A DNA stretch of 64,000 nt from Antarctobacter aquimaris (GCF_900184945.1 NZ_FXYF01000004.1:248001-312000); one strand, 5' to 3'. Numbered from the stretch's first letter, positions 26,361 to 35,505 are shown. Numbers and translations are program-made. The notes: generated from the sequence alone by a model not told the origin.

Positions 26361-27242
26361 TCATTCCTTGACCCCACCCAGCAGGATGCCCTTCGAGAAG
26401 TATTTCTGAAGGAAGGGGTAGATCAGCAGGATCGGTATGATCGAGCAGACGATGATGGCGGCGGTCACGGTCTCGACGGAATAGGCAGCGGTCAGAAGCG
26501 ATGTGGCGAATTCCTCGTCGTCGGAAAGCTCCGAGATGACCTTGCGCAGATAGACCTGAAGCGGGATCTTCTCTTCGTCCTGCAACAGCACCATGGCCCA
26601 GAAGAAGCCGTTCCAGCGCGACACGATGCAGAACAGTGCAACCGTGGCAATCGCGGGCTTGGACAGCGGCATGTAGACCTTCCAGAGCACCTGGAACTCG
26701 TTGGCGCCGTCCATCCGGGCCGCCTCTTCGAAGGACTGCGGAATGCCCTCGAAGAAGTTGCGCAGCAGGATGATGTTGAAGCCGTTGACCGCAAAGCCGA
26801 TGATGATGCCAAAGTAGCTGTCCAGCAGACCCAGGTCCCGCATGTTCAGGAAGAACGGGATCAGGCCGGCGTTGAACCACATGGTGAAGGCCACCACCAG
26901 GTTCCAGAACCGCCGCCCGTAAAGCTGGGGCTTGGACAGGGCATAGGCGCCGGGGATGATGAACAGCAGGCTCATGATCGTGCCGCCGATCGTGTAGATG
27001 AAGGTGTTCAGGTACGACGACCAGAACAGCGGCTCGCTCAGGACCTGCTTGTAGGCCTCCAGCGTGAACCCGACCGGGGTCAGGATCACATTGCCGGCGC
27101 GGGCCTCGAAGCCGGTGCTCATCGACAGCGAAGCGATGTAGATGAACGGGTACAGCGTCGAAAGGGTAAACAGCCCGATGAGTACCATGTTCAGGATGAC
27201 GAACATCTTGTCGCCGCGGGAATAGAGATTCATGTTGGTCAT
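26361..27242 (-). CDS. algM2: Carbohydrate ABC transporter permease (AlgM2-like)
   Basis: The 293-residue inner-membrane protein has six predicted helices and the EAA loop EEAARMDGANEFQVLWKVYMPLSKPAIAT, which contacts the ATPase. It is a MalG/LplC-type permease. It lies 12 bases after the other permease gene and 29 before the binding-protein gene. Confidence 0.9.
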   Translation of the reverse strand: MTNMNLYSRGDKMFVILNMVLIGLFTLSTLYPFIYIASLSMSTGFEARAGNVILTPVGFTLEAYKQVLSEPLFWSSYLNTFIYTIGGTIMSLLFIIPGAYALSKPQLYGRRFWNLVVAFTMWFNAGLIPFFLNMRDLGLLDSYFGIIIGFAVNGFNIILLRNFFEGIPQSFEEAARMDGANEFQVLWKVYMPLSKPAIATVALFCIVSRWNGFFWAMVLLQDEEKIPLQVYLRKVISELSDDEEFATSLLTAAYSVETVTAAIIVCSIIPILLIYPFLQKYFSKGILLGGVKE

Positions 27243-27254
27243 GGGGTTCCCTCC

Positions 27255-28250
27255 TTACCAGAGCGACGTGCGCGAGTAGCGCTTCGAGATTGCGTTTGCC
27301 GTCATCACCAGCACGAAGGCCACCACCGCGTTGAACAGGCCCGCTGCCGCGGCTAGGTCGTACTGGCCGCCCTGGATGCCCTGGCGATAGATGAAGGTGT
27401 TGACGACGTCGGCGGTCTCATACGTGGCCGGCTGATAGAGCAGGATGATCATCTCGAAGCTGACTTCGAGCATGTTCCCGATCCGGATGATCAGCATGAT
27501 GATGATGGTCGGAAGGATCGACGGAAGCGTGATCTTCCACATCATCTGCCAGCGGCTGGCACCATCGACGACGGCGGATTCGTAGAGCGTCGGAGAGACC
27601 CCCGCGATGGCCGCGAGATAGACGATCGACTGGAACCCCGCCTCCTGCCAGATGCCGGTGCCGACAAAGATCGGTCGGAACCATTCCGGCTTGGTCAGGA
27701 AGTAGATCGGCTCGACCCCGAACCACCCCAGGAAGGTGTTCACGATACCCGCGCTTGGGCTGAAGGCCGTGATGACGATACCCGCGATGATCACGGATGA
27801 GACGAAGTGCGGCAGGTAGACGATGGTCTGGGCGGTCTTCTTGAACCACTGTTTCAGGATCTCGTTGAACATCAGCGCCAGAAGGATCGGCATGGGAAAT
27901 CCGAAGATCAGCCCGTAGAAACTGATGATGATCGTGTTTTTCAGCGCGCGCAGGAACTGGTCGTTGCCGAACAGGGTCTGGAAATGCTCCAGCCCGATCC
28001 AGGGGCTGTTCGCGACACCGCGGAAGATCGAGTAGTCCTTGAAGGCGATCTGCAAGCCGTACATCGGCTTGTACAGAAAGATGGCGAGCCACAGGATCGT
28101 CGGGAGCAGCATGACATAGAGCTGCCATTCCCGCTTCAGGTGGTCGCCGACGCGCGTGATGCGGCTGGGTCTGCGGACGCGCTGTGCTTCGCGCGCCTCC
28201 AGCACAAGCTCTTCCGTCTGCCCGACGGTGGGATCGAGTTCGGTGGTCAT
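27255..28250 (-). CDS. algM1: Carbohydrate ABC transporter permease (AlgM1-like)
   Basis: The 331-residue MalF/LplB-type permease has a cytoplasmic N-terminal extension (about 40 residues), six membrane helices and the EAA loop YESAVVDGASRWQMMWKITLPSILPT. It pairs with the AlgM2-like protein. The ATG overlaps the stop of the ATPase gene by 4 bases (ATGA). Confidence 0.9.
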   Translation of the reverse strand: MTTELDPTVGQTEELVLEAREAQRVRRPSRITRVGDHLKREWQLYVMLLPTILWLAIFLYKPMYGLQIAFKDYSIFRGVANSPWIGLEHFQTLFGNDQFLRALKNTIIISFYGLIFGFPMPILLALMFNEILKQWFKKTAQTIVYLPHFVSSVIIAGIVITAFSPSAGIVNTFLGWFGVEPIYFLTKPEWFRPIFVGTGIWQEAGFQSIVYLAAIAGVSPTLYESAVVDGASRWQMMWKITLPSILPTIIIMLIIRIGNMLEVSFEMIILLYQPATYETADVVNTFIYRQGIQGGQYDLAAAAGLFNAVVAFVLVMTANAISKRYSRTSLW

Positions 28251-29350
28251 TGCTCTACCACCTGCCCGGGCAGCGCCTCACCGGTTTTGGCGTCGAACAC
28301 CTTGACGAGCTTGGGTTCGATGGTGAAGCCCCGGATCCCGTCCAGGATGTGCATCTGCCCGACGGTATCGGTGCGGATGACAAAGGGCGCCCCCTGAAGG
28401 CTGGCGTGAATCAGCGCCTCGGAGCCCAGCGTCTCCACCAGATCGACGTCGAGGTTGATCAGGTTCGGATCATCCTGGTTCGTGACCGAGACGAATTCCG
28501 GACGGATGCCCAGGATCACGTCACGGCCGACAGCGTTGGTCAGCGACGGGATCTGCTGAAGCTGGACGCGCTGGCCATCGAATTCGGCCACCGGGCCCTT
28601 ATCGCCCGCGACGATCCTGGCGTTTACCATGTTCATCGGAGGCGACCCGAGGAAGCCTGCGACAAAGGTGTTGGCCGGGTTCAGGAACAGGTCCATCGGG
28701 CTGCCGATCTGCTCGATCCGCCCGTCGTGCATGACGACGATCCGGTCGGCCAGGGTCATCGCCTCGACCTGGTCATGGGTGACGTAGATGCTGGTCACGC
28801 CCAGCCGCTTGTGCAGGCGCTTGATCTCGGCGCGCATCTGGGTGCGCAGCTTGGCGTCGAGGTTCGACAGCGGCTCGTCGAAGAGGAACACCTTGGGGCG
28901 GCGCACGATGGCGCGGCCCATGGCGACGCGCTGGCGCTGCCCGCCCGACAGGTCGGCGGGACGACGCTCTAGGTAGGGCGTCAGGCCCAGGATACCGGCG
29001 ACCTCGTCGACCGAAGAGGCGATCGCTTCCTTGCTTTCCTTGCGGATGCGCAGGCCAAAGGCGATGTTGTCCGCGACGTTCAGGTGCGGATACAGCGCGT
29101 AGTTCTGAAACACCATCGCGACATCGCGGTCCTTGGGCGCGACTCGGTTCACATGGCGCCCGTCGATCGTCAGATCGCCGTCGCTGATCTCTTCCAGCCC
29201 GGCGATCATGCGCAGCGTGGTGGACTTGCCGCAGCCGGACGGACCGACCAGGACGACGAATTCCTTTTCCTGCACCTCAAGGTCGATGCCGTGCACAACC
29301 CGCACAGCGCCGTAGACCTTGACGATGCCTTCCAGACGTACCCCTGACAT
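28247..29350 (-). CDS. algS: ABC transporter ATPase, MsmX/UgpC type (AlgS-like)
   Basis: The 367-residue ATPase has Walker A GPSGCGKST, signature LSGGQRQRVAMGRAI, Walker B VFLFDEPLSNLD and a C-terminal TOBE/regulatory domain (about 240-367) typical of sugar importers. It is the first gene of the 11-gene uronate operon. The ATG at 29350 is chosen for its strong GGAGGAGGG ribosome binding site; an in-frame ATG at 29383 would add 11 residues. Confidence 0.92.
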   Translation of the reverse strand: MSGVRLEGIVKVYGAVRVVHGIDLEVQEKEFVVLVGPSGCGKSTTLRMIAGLEEISDGDLTIDGRHVNRVAPKDRDVAMVFQNYALYPHLNVADNIAFGLRIRKESKEAIASSVDEVAGILGLTPYLERRPADLSGGQRQRVAMGRAIVRRPKVFLFDEPLSNLDAKLRTQMRAEIKRLHKRLGVTSIYVTHDQVEAMTLADRIVVMHDGRIEQIGSPMDLFLNPANTFVAGFLGSPPMNMVNARIVAGDKGPVAEFDGQRVQLQQIPSLTNAVGRDVILGIRPEFVSVTNQDDPNLINLDVDLVETLGSEALIHASLQGAPFVIRTDTVGQMHILDGIRGFTIEPKLVKVFDAKTGEALPGQVVEQ

Positions 29351-29418
29351 GAACCCTCCTCCAAATTTCCGTGCATGCGGCACGGGCCGATCCCTGATCC
29401 GTTCCGGCCTGTGACCGG

Positions 29419-29444
29419 TTTCGGGCGGAACGATTCGCCCGAAA
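29419..29444. promoter_or_regulatory. Perfect 9-bp inverted repeat in the algS leader
   Basis: TTTCGGGCG and CGCCCGAAA flank an 8-base spacer, about 70-95 bases before the algS ATG and just below the operators. It may be a second operator or an RNA hairpin in the algS leader. On the plus strand it is followed by TTTTAT, but no plus-strand gene ends here. Confidence 0.55.
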
Positions 29445-29450
29445 TTTTAT

Positions 29451-29490
29451 CTGGTATACTAGTCTAAAATCTGGAATACTAGTATGAAAT
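29451..29490. promoter_or_regulatory. Tandem CTAG-centred operators between algS and the glucarate-dehydratase-like gene
   Basis: Two 20-bp direct repeats (29451-29470, 29471-29490) match at 17 of 20 positions. Each contains a near-palindrome around CTAG: TATACTAGTCTA, and the perfect ATACTAGTAT at 29476-29485. Their centres are 20 bp apart, two helical turns. They lie in the divergent promoter region 48-88 bases before the plus-strand gene. They are probable targets of the GntR/FCD regulator encoded at 30888. A related site lies at 35506-35526. Confidence 0.7.
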
Positions 29491-29538
29491 CGAGTCTCTG
29501 GTCCGAAAGCGCCCAAGCCGCCGGACAGAAAGGAAGAC

Positions 29539-30801
29539 ATGAAGATCACCCGGATCACCATCACGCCCATCGCGATCCCCGATGTTCCGCTGGCCAATAC
29601 CAAGGGCGTGCACCCTTCGGTTTTCCTGCGTTCGATCATCGAGCTGTGGACCGACACCGGCCTTGTCGGGCTGGGCGAAACCTACGGCGCGAAACGCACG
29701 CTCGAGGGGCTGCGCACCGTCGCGCCGCGGCTGGAGGGGCTCGACCCCTGGGACCGGCACGACCTGCGCCGCCGGATCGAGGCCGCACTGCCCGATGCAG
29801 GCGGCGTGAACGCCCCCACCGCGCTGGCCGATCACAAGCTGGTGGACGTGGTCTACAGCGCCTTCGAGATCGCCTGCCTGGACCTGGTCGGCAAGGCCAC
29901 CGGCCGGCCGCTGCACGATCTGCTCGGCGGGGCGGTGCGCCGGACGATCCCGTTTTGCGGCTACCTGTTCTACAAGTTCGCCAAGCGCGACCTGACCTTT
30001 GGCCCCGACATCATGGGCGAGGTCATGACCCCCGACGCGATGGTCGAGCAGGCGCGGGAGTTCGTCGGCGCCTACGGGTTTCGGTCGCTCAAGCTGAAGG
30101 GCGGCGTGCTGGAGCCCGACCTGGAGGTCGAGACCCTGCTGAAGCTGCGCGAGGCCTTTCCCGACCACGCCCTGCGGATCGACCCGATGGGCGCCTGGAC
30201 GGTGCCCACGGCCCTGCGGGTGATCGACGCGCTGGGCGGTGTCCATGGCGGCGTGCTGGAATACCTCGAAGACCCCTGCCGCGGCATGGACGCCATGGCC
30301 GAGCTTTCGGCGCAGACCGACATGCCGCTGGCCACCAACCTGGTGGTGGTCGAGTTCGAACAGGTCATCGAGGCGGTGAAAAAGGACGCCGTGCAGATCG
30401 TGCTTTCGGACCCGCACTACTGGCGCGGCGCCACCGGCGCGATCCACCTGGGCGAGATCTGTCGCGCGGCGGGCCTGGGTGTGGCGATGCATTCCAATTC
30501 GCACCTCGGGATCTCGCTGGCCGCGATGTGCCATGTCGCTGCTGCCACGCCCAACCTGACCTATGACTGCGACACCCACTACCCGTGGTCGCAAAAGGAG
30601 ATCGTCGCCGGCGGCCGCCCGGCCTTTGTCGATGGCTGTGTCCAGGTTCCCGAAGAGCCCGGGCTGGGGGTCGAGCTGGACCACGAAGCGGTGGCCGAGC
30701 TGCACGACCTCTACCAGCGCGCCATGGTCGCCGACCGCGACGACACCGCGGAAATCCTGAAATACCGCCCCGATTTCGTACGCAAGGTGCCGCGATGGTG
30801 A
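29539..30801 (+). CDS. Enolase-superfamily dehydratase, glucarate-dehydratase-like
   Basis: The 420-residue mandelate racemase/muconate lactonising enzyme has the KxK motif (SLKLKGG), Mg ligands in RIDPMGAW, EYLEDPC and ATNLVV, and the His motif HSNSHLGIS. That combination is the pattern of glucarate dehydratases. It would remove water from an aldarate such as glucarate to give a keto-deoxy sugar acid. It is slightly shorter than E. coli GudD (446), so the exact substrate is open. It is divergent from algS and cotranscribed with the GntR gene. Confidence 0.8.
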   Translation: MKITRITITPIAIPDVPLANTKGVHPSVFLRSIIELWTDTGLVGLGETYGAKRTLEGLRTVAPRLEGLDPWDRHDLRRRIEAALPDAGGVNAPTALADHKLVDVVYSAFEIACLDLVGKATGRPLHDLLGGAVRRTIPFCGYLFYKFAKRDLTFGPDIMGEVMTPDAMVEQAREFVGAYGFRSLKLKGGVLEPDLEVETLLKLREAFPDHALRIDPMGAWTVPTALRVIDALGGVHGGVLEYLEDPCRGMDAMAELSAQTDMPLATNLVVVEFEQVIEAVKKDAVQIVLSDPHYWRGATGAIHLGEICRAAGLGVAMHSNSHLGISLAAMCHVAAATPNLTYDCDTHYPWSQKEIVAGGRPAFVDGCVQVPEEPGLGVELDHEAVAELHDLYQRAMVADRDDTAEILKYRPDFVRKVPRW

Positions 30802-30887
30802 CCAATCCACGAAACAGACCGCGACACGCGATTGGCGTTTCCGCAAGCAGCGCCTATAAACGCGCCACCCAAGAGGACCCCCGAGCG

Positions 30888-31577
30888 ATGCAGCCGACCC
30901 TGGCCAACGACCGCAGAACCACCGTCGACGAGATCTTTGACCATCTCTACGGCGAGATATCCTCGCTTCGCCTGCTGCCGGGCGACAAGATATCCGAGGC
31001 GGAAATCGCCTCGCAGTTCGGCGTGTCCAGGCAGCCCGTGCGGGATGCCTTCACCCGGCTGGCCAACCTCGACATGCTGCTGATCCGTCCGCAACGGGCC
31101 ACCGAGGTCAAACGCTTTTCCTCACGCGAGATCGAGAAGTCGCGCTTTGTCCGCGCGGCGGTCGAGGCCGAGGTCCTGCGCCGCGCCTCCCGCCTGTGCG
31201 ACAAGGCCGGGGCCGCCCGGCTGGAGGCCTGCCTGGCCGACCAGCGCAAGGTGATTGCGGAGGGCGACTTCAAGGCCTTCGGCGCACTGGACTACGCGTT
31301 CCACAGGGCGCTGTGCAACATCGCCGGGGCCGACTATGCCTTCGAGGTCATCTCGACCGAAAAGGCCAAGGTCGACCGGCTGTGCATGCTGGGCCTGTCC
31401 AAGGAAGACAGGATGCCGCAGCTGCTGGAGGACCACGAGGCGATTGCCGCCGCGGTCATCGCCGGGAACGAGGACGCCGCCGTGAAGGCCGGGATGCTGC
31501 ACCTGTCGCGGCTCGATTCGACGATCGAGACCATCGCCCGAACCAACGCCGGCTACTTCGACCCCGAAGGCGACTGA
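30888..31577 (+). CDS. GntR-family transcriptional regulator, FCD subfamily
   Basis: The 229-residue regulator has an N-terminal winged helix-turn-helix (about 10-75: GDKISEAEIASQFGVSRQPVRDAFTRL) and an all-helical FCD ligand domain (about 85-215) with metal-ligand-type residues Asp and His in LDYAFHRALC, DHEAIAAAV and HLSRL. Such proteins are usually repressors released by a sugar acid. It is the best candidate reader of the CTAG-centred palindromes on both sides. ATG 30888 is preferred; an in-frame ATG at 30795 overlaps the upstream stop and would add 31 residues. Confidence 0.88.
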   Translation: MQPTLANDRRTTVDEIFDHLYGEISSLRLLPGDKISEAEIASQFGVSRQPVRDAFTRLANLDMLLIRPQRATEVKRFSSREIEKSRFVRAAVEAEVLRRASRLCDKAGAARLEACLADQRKVIAEGDFKAFGALDYAFHRALCNIAGADYAFEVISTEKAKVDRLCMLGLSKEDRMPQLLEDHEAIAAAVIAGNEDAAVKAGMLHLSRLDSTIETIARTNAGYFDPEGD

Positions 31578-31717
31578 CGCCGGCCCGCGCGGAACGGTGC
31601 GCCGATCCGCAGTCCGACTTCCCGCCCCCCCCTTGTGCCGCGCCCCTTTTGGGCAGCGTGCCCGTCGGGGCCGACCATTGCGCACCGCCCTTCGCGGCGG
31701 AAAAGGACCGTTTCAAG

Positions 31718-33082
31718 ATGCCCCGGACCCTTGCGTCCCTGACCCGGCCATCCGCCGGAACCGTGTTCGGCCTGGCCTGGCCGCTGACCTTCAAGGCCCT
31801 GATGCTGCACGGCATCGTGGTGATCGACACCTATCTCGTGTCTTCGCTGGGCGAGTCGGCGGTGGCCGTCCTCGGCCTGTCGGCCTCCATCGCCGGGCTG
31901 CTGCTGGGGCTGCTGGTGGCGTTCTCGAACGCCACCCAGATCCGCACCGCGCAGGCCTATGGCTCGGACGACCGGGTATTCCTGAAATCGGCGCTGCTGG
32001 CCGGGCTGACGATCAACCTGGCCGTGGTGCTGGTCGGCCTGCTGGTGCTGGCGCTGATCGCCGGTCCGATCATCGACGGCCTCGCCCATGACGACTGGAT
32101 CGCAACCCAGGCGCGGCGCTACCTGTCGGTCTTTGCCCTGGTGATCTTTGCCGAGGCCATCGGCCAATGCCTGACCAGCTTCTTCAACGGTTGCGGCGAC
32201 ACGCGGATGCCGGCGCTCAGCTACCTGCTGGCGGTCCCGGTCAATATCGCGTCCTCCATCGTGCTGATCCACGGCCTGTTCGGCCTGCCCGAATTCGGCG
32301 TCGTAGGCGCCGCCATGGGCAGCGCGCTGGCCTCGCTGTTGCAGGTGGGTTTCCTGGTGCTGCGGCTGCTATCGCGCCGGGGCGACCTGCTGCGCCTGCC
32401 GGGCTGGCGCAACGGCAGTTTCGCCGCGACGCTGCGGCGGCACCTGGGCTTTGCCCTGCCGATCGCCGCGACCTTTGGCAGCGCGACCATCGCCATGAGC
32501 GTCTGTGGCCTGATCTACGCCCGGCTTCCGGTGATCGAGTTCGCCGCGATGACGATCATCATGCCCTGGGTGCAGGTCGCCGGAACCATCGGGATGAGCT
32601 GGGCACAGGCCACCGGGATCATCGTGGCGCAACTGCTCGGCCGCGCGACGCCCGAAGAGCAGCTTGACGCCTTTCTGGCCGAAGCCTGGCGCGTGGCGCT
32701 GATCGCGGCGGCGCTGGTCGCGGTGTTCTACGCCGGGGTGTGCCTGTCGACCCCCTGGATCTACGCGGACCTGCACGCCGACACGCGGGCGACGCTGCTG
32801 GGCTTTCTGCCGATCCTGCTGGTCCTGCCCTTCCCCAAGGGCTCCAACGCGATCTGCGGCAACACCCTGCGCGCCGGCGGCGAGACGGTCTATGTCATGC
32901 ACATCTTTGTCTGGTCGCAGTGGCTGTTCCGGGTGCCGGCCACGGCGCTCATGGTGCTCTGGCTGGATCTGCCGGTCACCTGGGTGTTTTCGTTGCTGCT
33001 GGCCGAGGAGCTGGTCAAGTTCGCCCCCTTCCACCTGCGCCTCCGCAAGGGCCGGTGGAAGGAAGGGGCGCTGGACGACTGA
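31718..33082 (+). CDS. MATE-family efflux transporter
   Basis: The 454-residue inner-membrane protein has about 12 helices in two related halves (GLAWPLTFKALMLHGIVVIDTYLVSSLGESAVAVLGLS... and GFALPIAATFGSATIAMSVCG...), the NorM/DinF pattern of Na+ or H+ coupled exporters. The ATG at 31718 with AAAAGGA upstream begins just before the first helix. It follows the GntR gene on the same strand 140 bases later and may be part of the same transcript. The cargo is unknown; export of a toxic sugar-acid by-product would be speculative. Confidence 0.87.
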   Translation: MPRTLASLTRPSAGTVFGLAWPLTFKALMLHGIVVIDTYLVSSLGESAVAVLGLSASIAGLLLGLLVAFSNATQIRTAQAYGSDDRVFLKSALLAGLTINLAVVLVGLLVLALIAGPIIDGLAHDDWIATQARRYLSVFALVIFAEAIGQCLTSFFNGCGDTRMPALSYLLAVPVNIASSIVLIHGLFGLPEFGVVGAAMGSALASLLQVGFLVLRLLSRRGDLLRLPGWRNGSFAATLRRHLGFALPIAATFGSATIAMSVCGLIYARLPVIEFAAMTIIMPWVQVAGTIGMSWAQATGIIVAQLLGRATPEEQLDAFLAEAWRVALIAAALVAVFYAGVCLSTPWIYADLHADTRATLLGFLPILLVLPFPKGSNAICGNTLRAGGETVYVMHIFVWSQWLFRVPATALMVLWLDLPVTWVFSLLLAEELVKFAPFHLRLRKGRWKEGALDD

Positions 33083-33091
33083 CAGCGCGCC

Positions 33092-34318
33092 TCAGTAGTT
33101 CCACATGGTCCCGTCTTCCAGCCGCACGACCGGGTGACTGCCCGGCGTGTAGCTGTAGCGCGCGGCCTCGCGTTCGTCGAAGTCGACGCCAAGGCCGGGC
33201 GCGTCGCTGACGTGGAACAACCCGTTTTCCATGCGATGCGCGGAGGGAAACAGCGCATCGCACTCCGGCGTGCCCAGCACCAGGTATTCCTGGATGCCGA
33301 AGTTGGGCGCCCAGGCGTTCAGATGCGCCTGCGCCGCCATGCAGATCGGCGAATGGCTGGGCGCGCCGTGAAAGCCGGTGCGCACATGGTGCAGCCCGGC
33401 CAGGTCGACAATACGTTTGACGTGGGTGATCCCGCCGGCATAGCTGACCGCGACGCGGATGAAGTCGATCAGCTCCTGCTCGATCAGCCGGTTGCAGTCC
33501 CAGACCGAATTGAAGACCTCGCCGATGGCGACCGGCACGGTGGAATGCTGCCGCAACAGGCGCAACGCGTCCTGGTCATCCGCCGGTGTCGGGTCCTCCA
33601 GCCAGTAGAGGTCCGCAGGCTCCACCGCCCGGGCAAAGACGGCGGCCTCGCGCGGGGTCAGGCGGTGGTGGACGTCGTGCAGGATCTTCAACTCGGGGCC
33701 AAAACGGTCCCGGATCTCGGCCAGCGCACCGGGCATGAAGCGCATGTAGCGGTCGCTGTCCCAGACCTCGACCTTGGGCCGGATGCCGGCGTAGTCGGTG
33801 ATGTAGTTGCGGACATCGCCCTTTTTCTCGGGCACCGCATAGCTCGCCGTCGGCATCCCCGGGATGCCGCATTGCACGCGCACCGCCTTGTACCCCTGCT
33901 CGACGTAGTAGGAGATTGAGTCCATCAAGTCCTCGAGGTCCGCGCCGGTGGCATGGGCGTAGACCAGCGCGCCCTCGCGGCTCTTGCCGCCGAACAGCTG
34001 GTAGAGCGGCATGTTGGCCAGCTTGCCCTTGATGTCCCATAGCGCCATGTCGATGGCGCCAAAGGCGGCCATGGCAATCGGCCCGCGCCGGAAGTACGCC
34101 CCGCGATAGAAGAACTGCCAGATGTCCTCGCTGTTGCGCGGGTCCATGCCGATCAGGTTCGGGATCAGGTAGTCCCGCAGGTAGGCGGCGGGCAGCGTCT
34201 CGCGGTTGTTCAGCGTCGCATCGCCCAGCCCGTAGACGCCCTGGTCGGTCTCGATCTTGAGCGTGACGTAGTTCTTGCCGGGACCGCCGATGAATACCTT
34301 GGCGTTGGTGATCTTCAT
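33092..34318 (-). CDS. manD: D-mannonate dehydratase family protein (ManD/RspA)
   Basis: The 408-residue enolase-superfamily enzyme matches the ManD/RspA family: AVRVQCGIPGM, HDVHHRLTPREAA, YWLEDPTPADD, GEVFNSVWDC, RTGFHGAPSHSPICMA and the C-terminal TMWNY. Active members convert D-mannonate to KDG; others in the family have low or no such activity, and sequence reading alone cannot tell which. Its place beside a Gfo/Idh oxidoreductase and the uronate operon supports a sugar-acid role. It follows the oxidoreductase gene by 25 bases. Confidence 0.85.
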   Translation of the reverse strand: MKITNAKVFIGGPGKNYVTLKIETDQGVYGLGDATLNNRETLPAAYLRDYLIPNLIGMDPRNSEDIWQFFYRGAYFRRGPIAMAAFGAIDMALWDIKGKLANMPLYQLFGGKSREGALVYAHATGADLEDLMDSISYYVEQGYKAVRVQCGIPGMPTASYAVPEKKGDVRNYITDYAGIRPKVEVWDSDRYMRFMPGALAEIRDRFGPELKILHDVHHRLTPREAAVFARAVEPADLYWLEDPTPADDQDALRLLRQHSTVPVAIGEVFNSVWDCNRLIEQELIDFIRVAVSYAGGITHVKRIVDLAGLHHVRTGFHGAPSHSPICMAAQAHLNAWAPNFGIQEYLVLGTPECDALFPSAHRMENGLFHVSDAPGLGVDFDEREAARYSYTPGSHPVVRLEDGTMWNY

Positions 34319-34343
34319 GTTGTGCGCTCCGCGTTGAGCCGGG

Positions 34344-35483
34344 TCAAGACAGGTGGGCCAGGTCGGTCCAGGGGTCGTTTCCCCGGATCAGGTCGATGAT
34401 CTGCTGGTACCGGCTGCCTTCGCGGAACGTCGGATAGGGCGCCACCGGCTCGCCGCGGATGTCCCTGACGAAGTCCCGCACCAGGGCGTGCCAGCACTTT
34501 TCCGTCTCGCCACTGACGTCCGGTACCGTCTCGGCGATGTCCTGCGGCAGGGGCAGCGGCGTCCACGCCCCGTCCTTGCCGTACAGGTACAATTGCCCGT
34601 CGCCGTAGTGGCCCTTGAGGTAGATCGCGCCCTCGGTGCCGTAGAACACGATGTGATCCTCGTGAAAGCGCGGCACCAGCCCGCCGTGCTTGAACAGCAC
34701 CGAGACCGGCGTGCCGGCAAAGGGGCTCTCCAGCCGCGCCAGCACGGTGTAGGACCATTCGACGTTGCTTTCGCCCCAGGTCAGGGCGGGGTCGGTCAGG
34801 TCCTTGGGGATGTGGCTGCGGCGGGTGGCAAAGTTGTGGACGCCCTCGACGATGGGCGCGCGGCCCATGTCGTCGCGCACCTCGCCGCAGATCGACAGGA
34901 TCCGTTCGCCCACGACAGAGGTCACGATCGACAGCGTGTGGGTGAAATTGTTGTTCAGCCGTCCGCCGCCCTGCTCGCGGCGGTGCGACCAGCCAAAGGG
35001 GATGCCGCGTTCCAGGTTGAAATGCGACATGCACTCTACCTCGGTCGGCGCGCCGATGGCCCCGGCGGCGACCAGGCGCTTGGCATGCTGGACACTGGCG
35101 GCATAGCGAAAGCTGGCGGCATAGGCGGTCTTGACGCCCTTTTCCTGGGCCCGCTGATATAGGTCGACGGCGGTTTCGCCGCTTTCCGTCATCGGCTTGT
35201 CGACGAAGACATGGCAACCGGCGGCGATGGCCTGGCGGATCGGATCGTAGTGCGCGCCGCCCGGGGTCGCGATGGAAACGATGTCCGGCCGGCAGGCCGA
35301 CAGTGCACCCTGCCAGTCGGTGCCCGCGTGAGGAATGCCCAGACGGCCCGCCACCTCGGCAACGACCTCGGGCGTGCGGCCAACCATGCCGACAACCTCG
35401 ACACCCGCCGCCGCAAAGGCCGCGGCATGACCCTGACCGGCAAAGCCGGTGCCGAAGATCAGGACTTTCAGGGTGCGACTCAT
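34344..35483 (-). CDS. Gfo/Idh/MocA-family NAD(P)-dependent oxidoreductase
   Basis: The 379-residue protein has an N-terminal Rossmann fold (FGTGFAGQGHAAAFAAAG), the DKPMTES motif in place of the usual EKP near residue 97, and a C-terminal alpha/beta domain with LNNNFTHTLSIV. Members oxidise or reduce sugars and inositols. It starts at ATG 35483 with a strong GGAGGAG site and is the first gene of a two-gene operon with the ManD-like gene. A CTAG-centred operator lies 23 bases before the start. Confidence 0.87.
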   Translation of the reverse strand: MSRTLKVLIFGTGFAGQGHAAAFAAAGVEVVGMVGRTPEVVAEVAGRLGIPHAGTDWQGALSACRPDIVSIATPGGAHYDPIRQAIAAGCHVFVDKPMTESGETAVDLYQRAQEKGVKTAYAASFRYAASVQHAKRLVAAGAIGAPTEVECMSHFNLERGIPFGWSHRREQGGGRLNNNFTHTLSIVTSVVGERILSICGEVRDDMGRAPIVEGVHNFATRRSHIPKDLTDPALTWGESNVEWSYTVLARLESPFAGTPVSVLFKHGGLVPRFHEDHIVFYGTEGAIYLKGHYGDGQLYLYGKDGAWTPLPLPQDIAETVPDVSGETEKCWHALVRDFVRDIRGEPVAPYPTFREGSRYQQIIDLIRGNDPWTDLAHLS

Positions 35484-35505
35484 GGGACTCCTCCGTTTTG
35501 GACGA

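Noticed and set aside
24766-26880. A 704-residue frame that would fuse extra sequence to the AlgQ-like protein
   Set aside because: The first 183 residues lie inside the permease gene in another frame and are Arg/Gly-rich; a signal peptide and ribosome binding site mark the true start at 26331.
31196-33082. A 628-residue frame that looks like a GntR-MATE fusion
   Set aside because: Its first 174 codons read the regulator gene in the wrong frame; the MATE protein starts at 31718.
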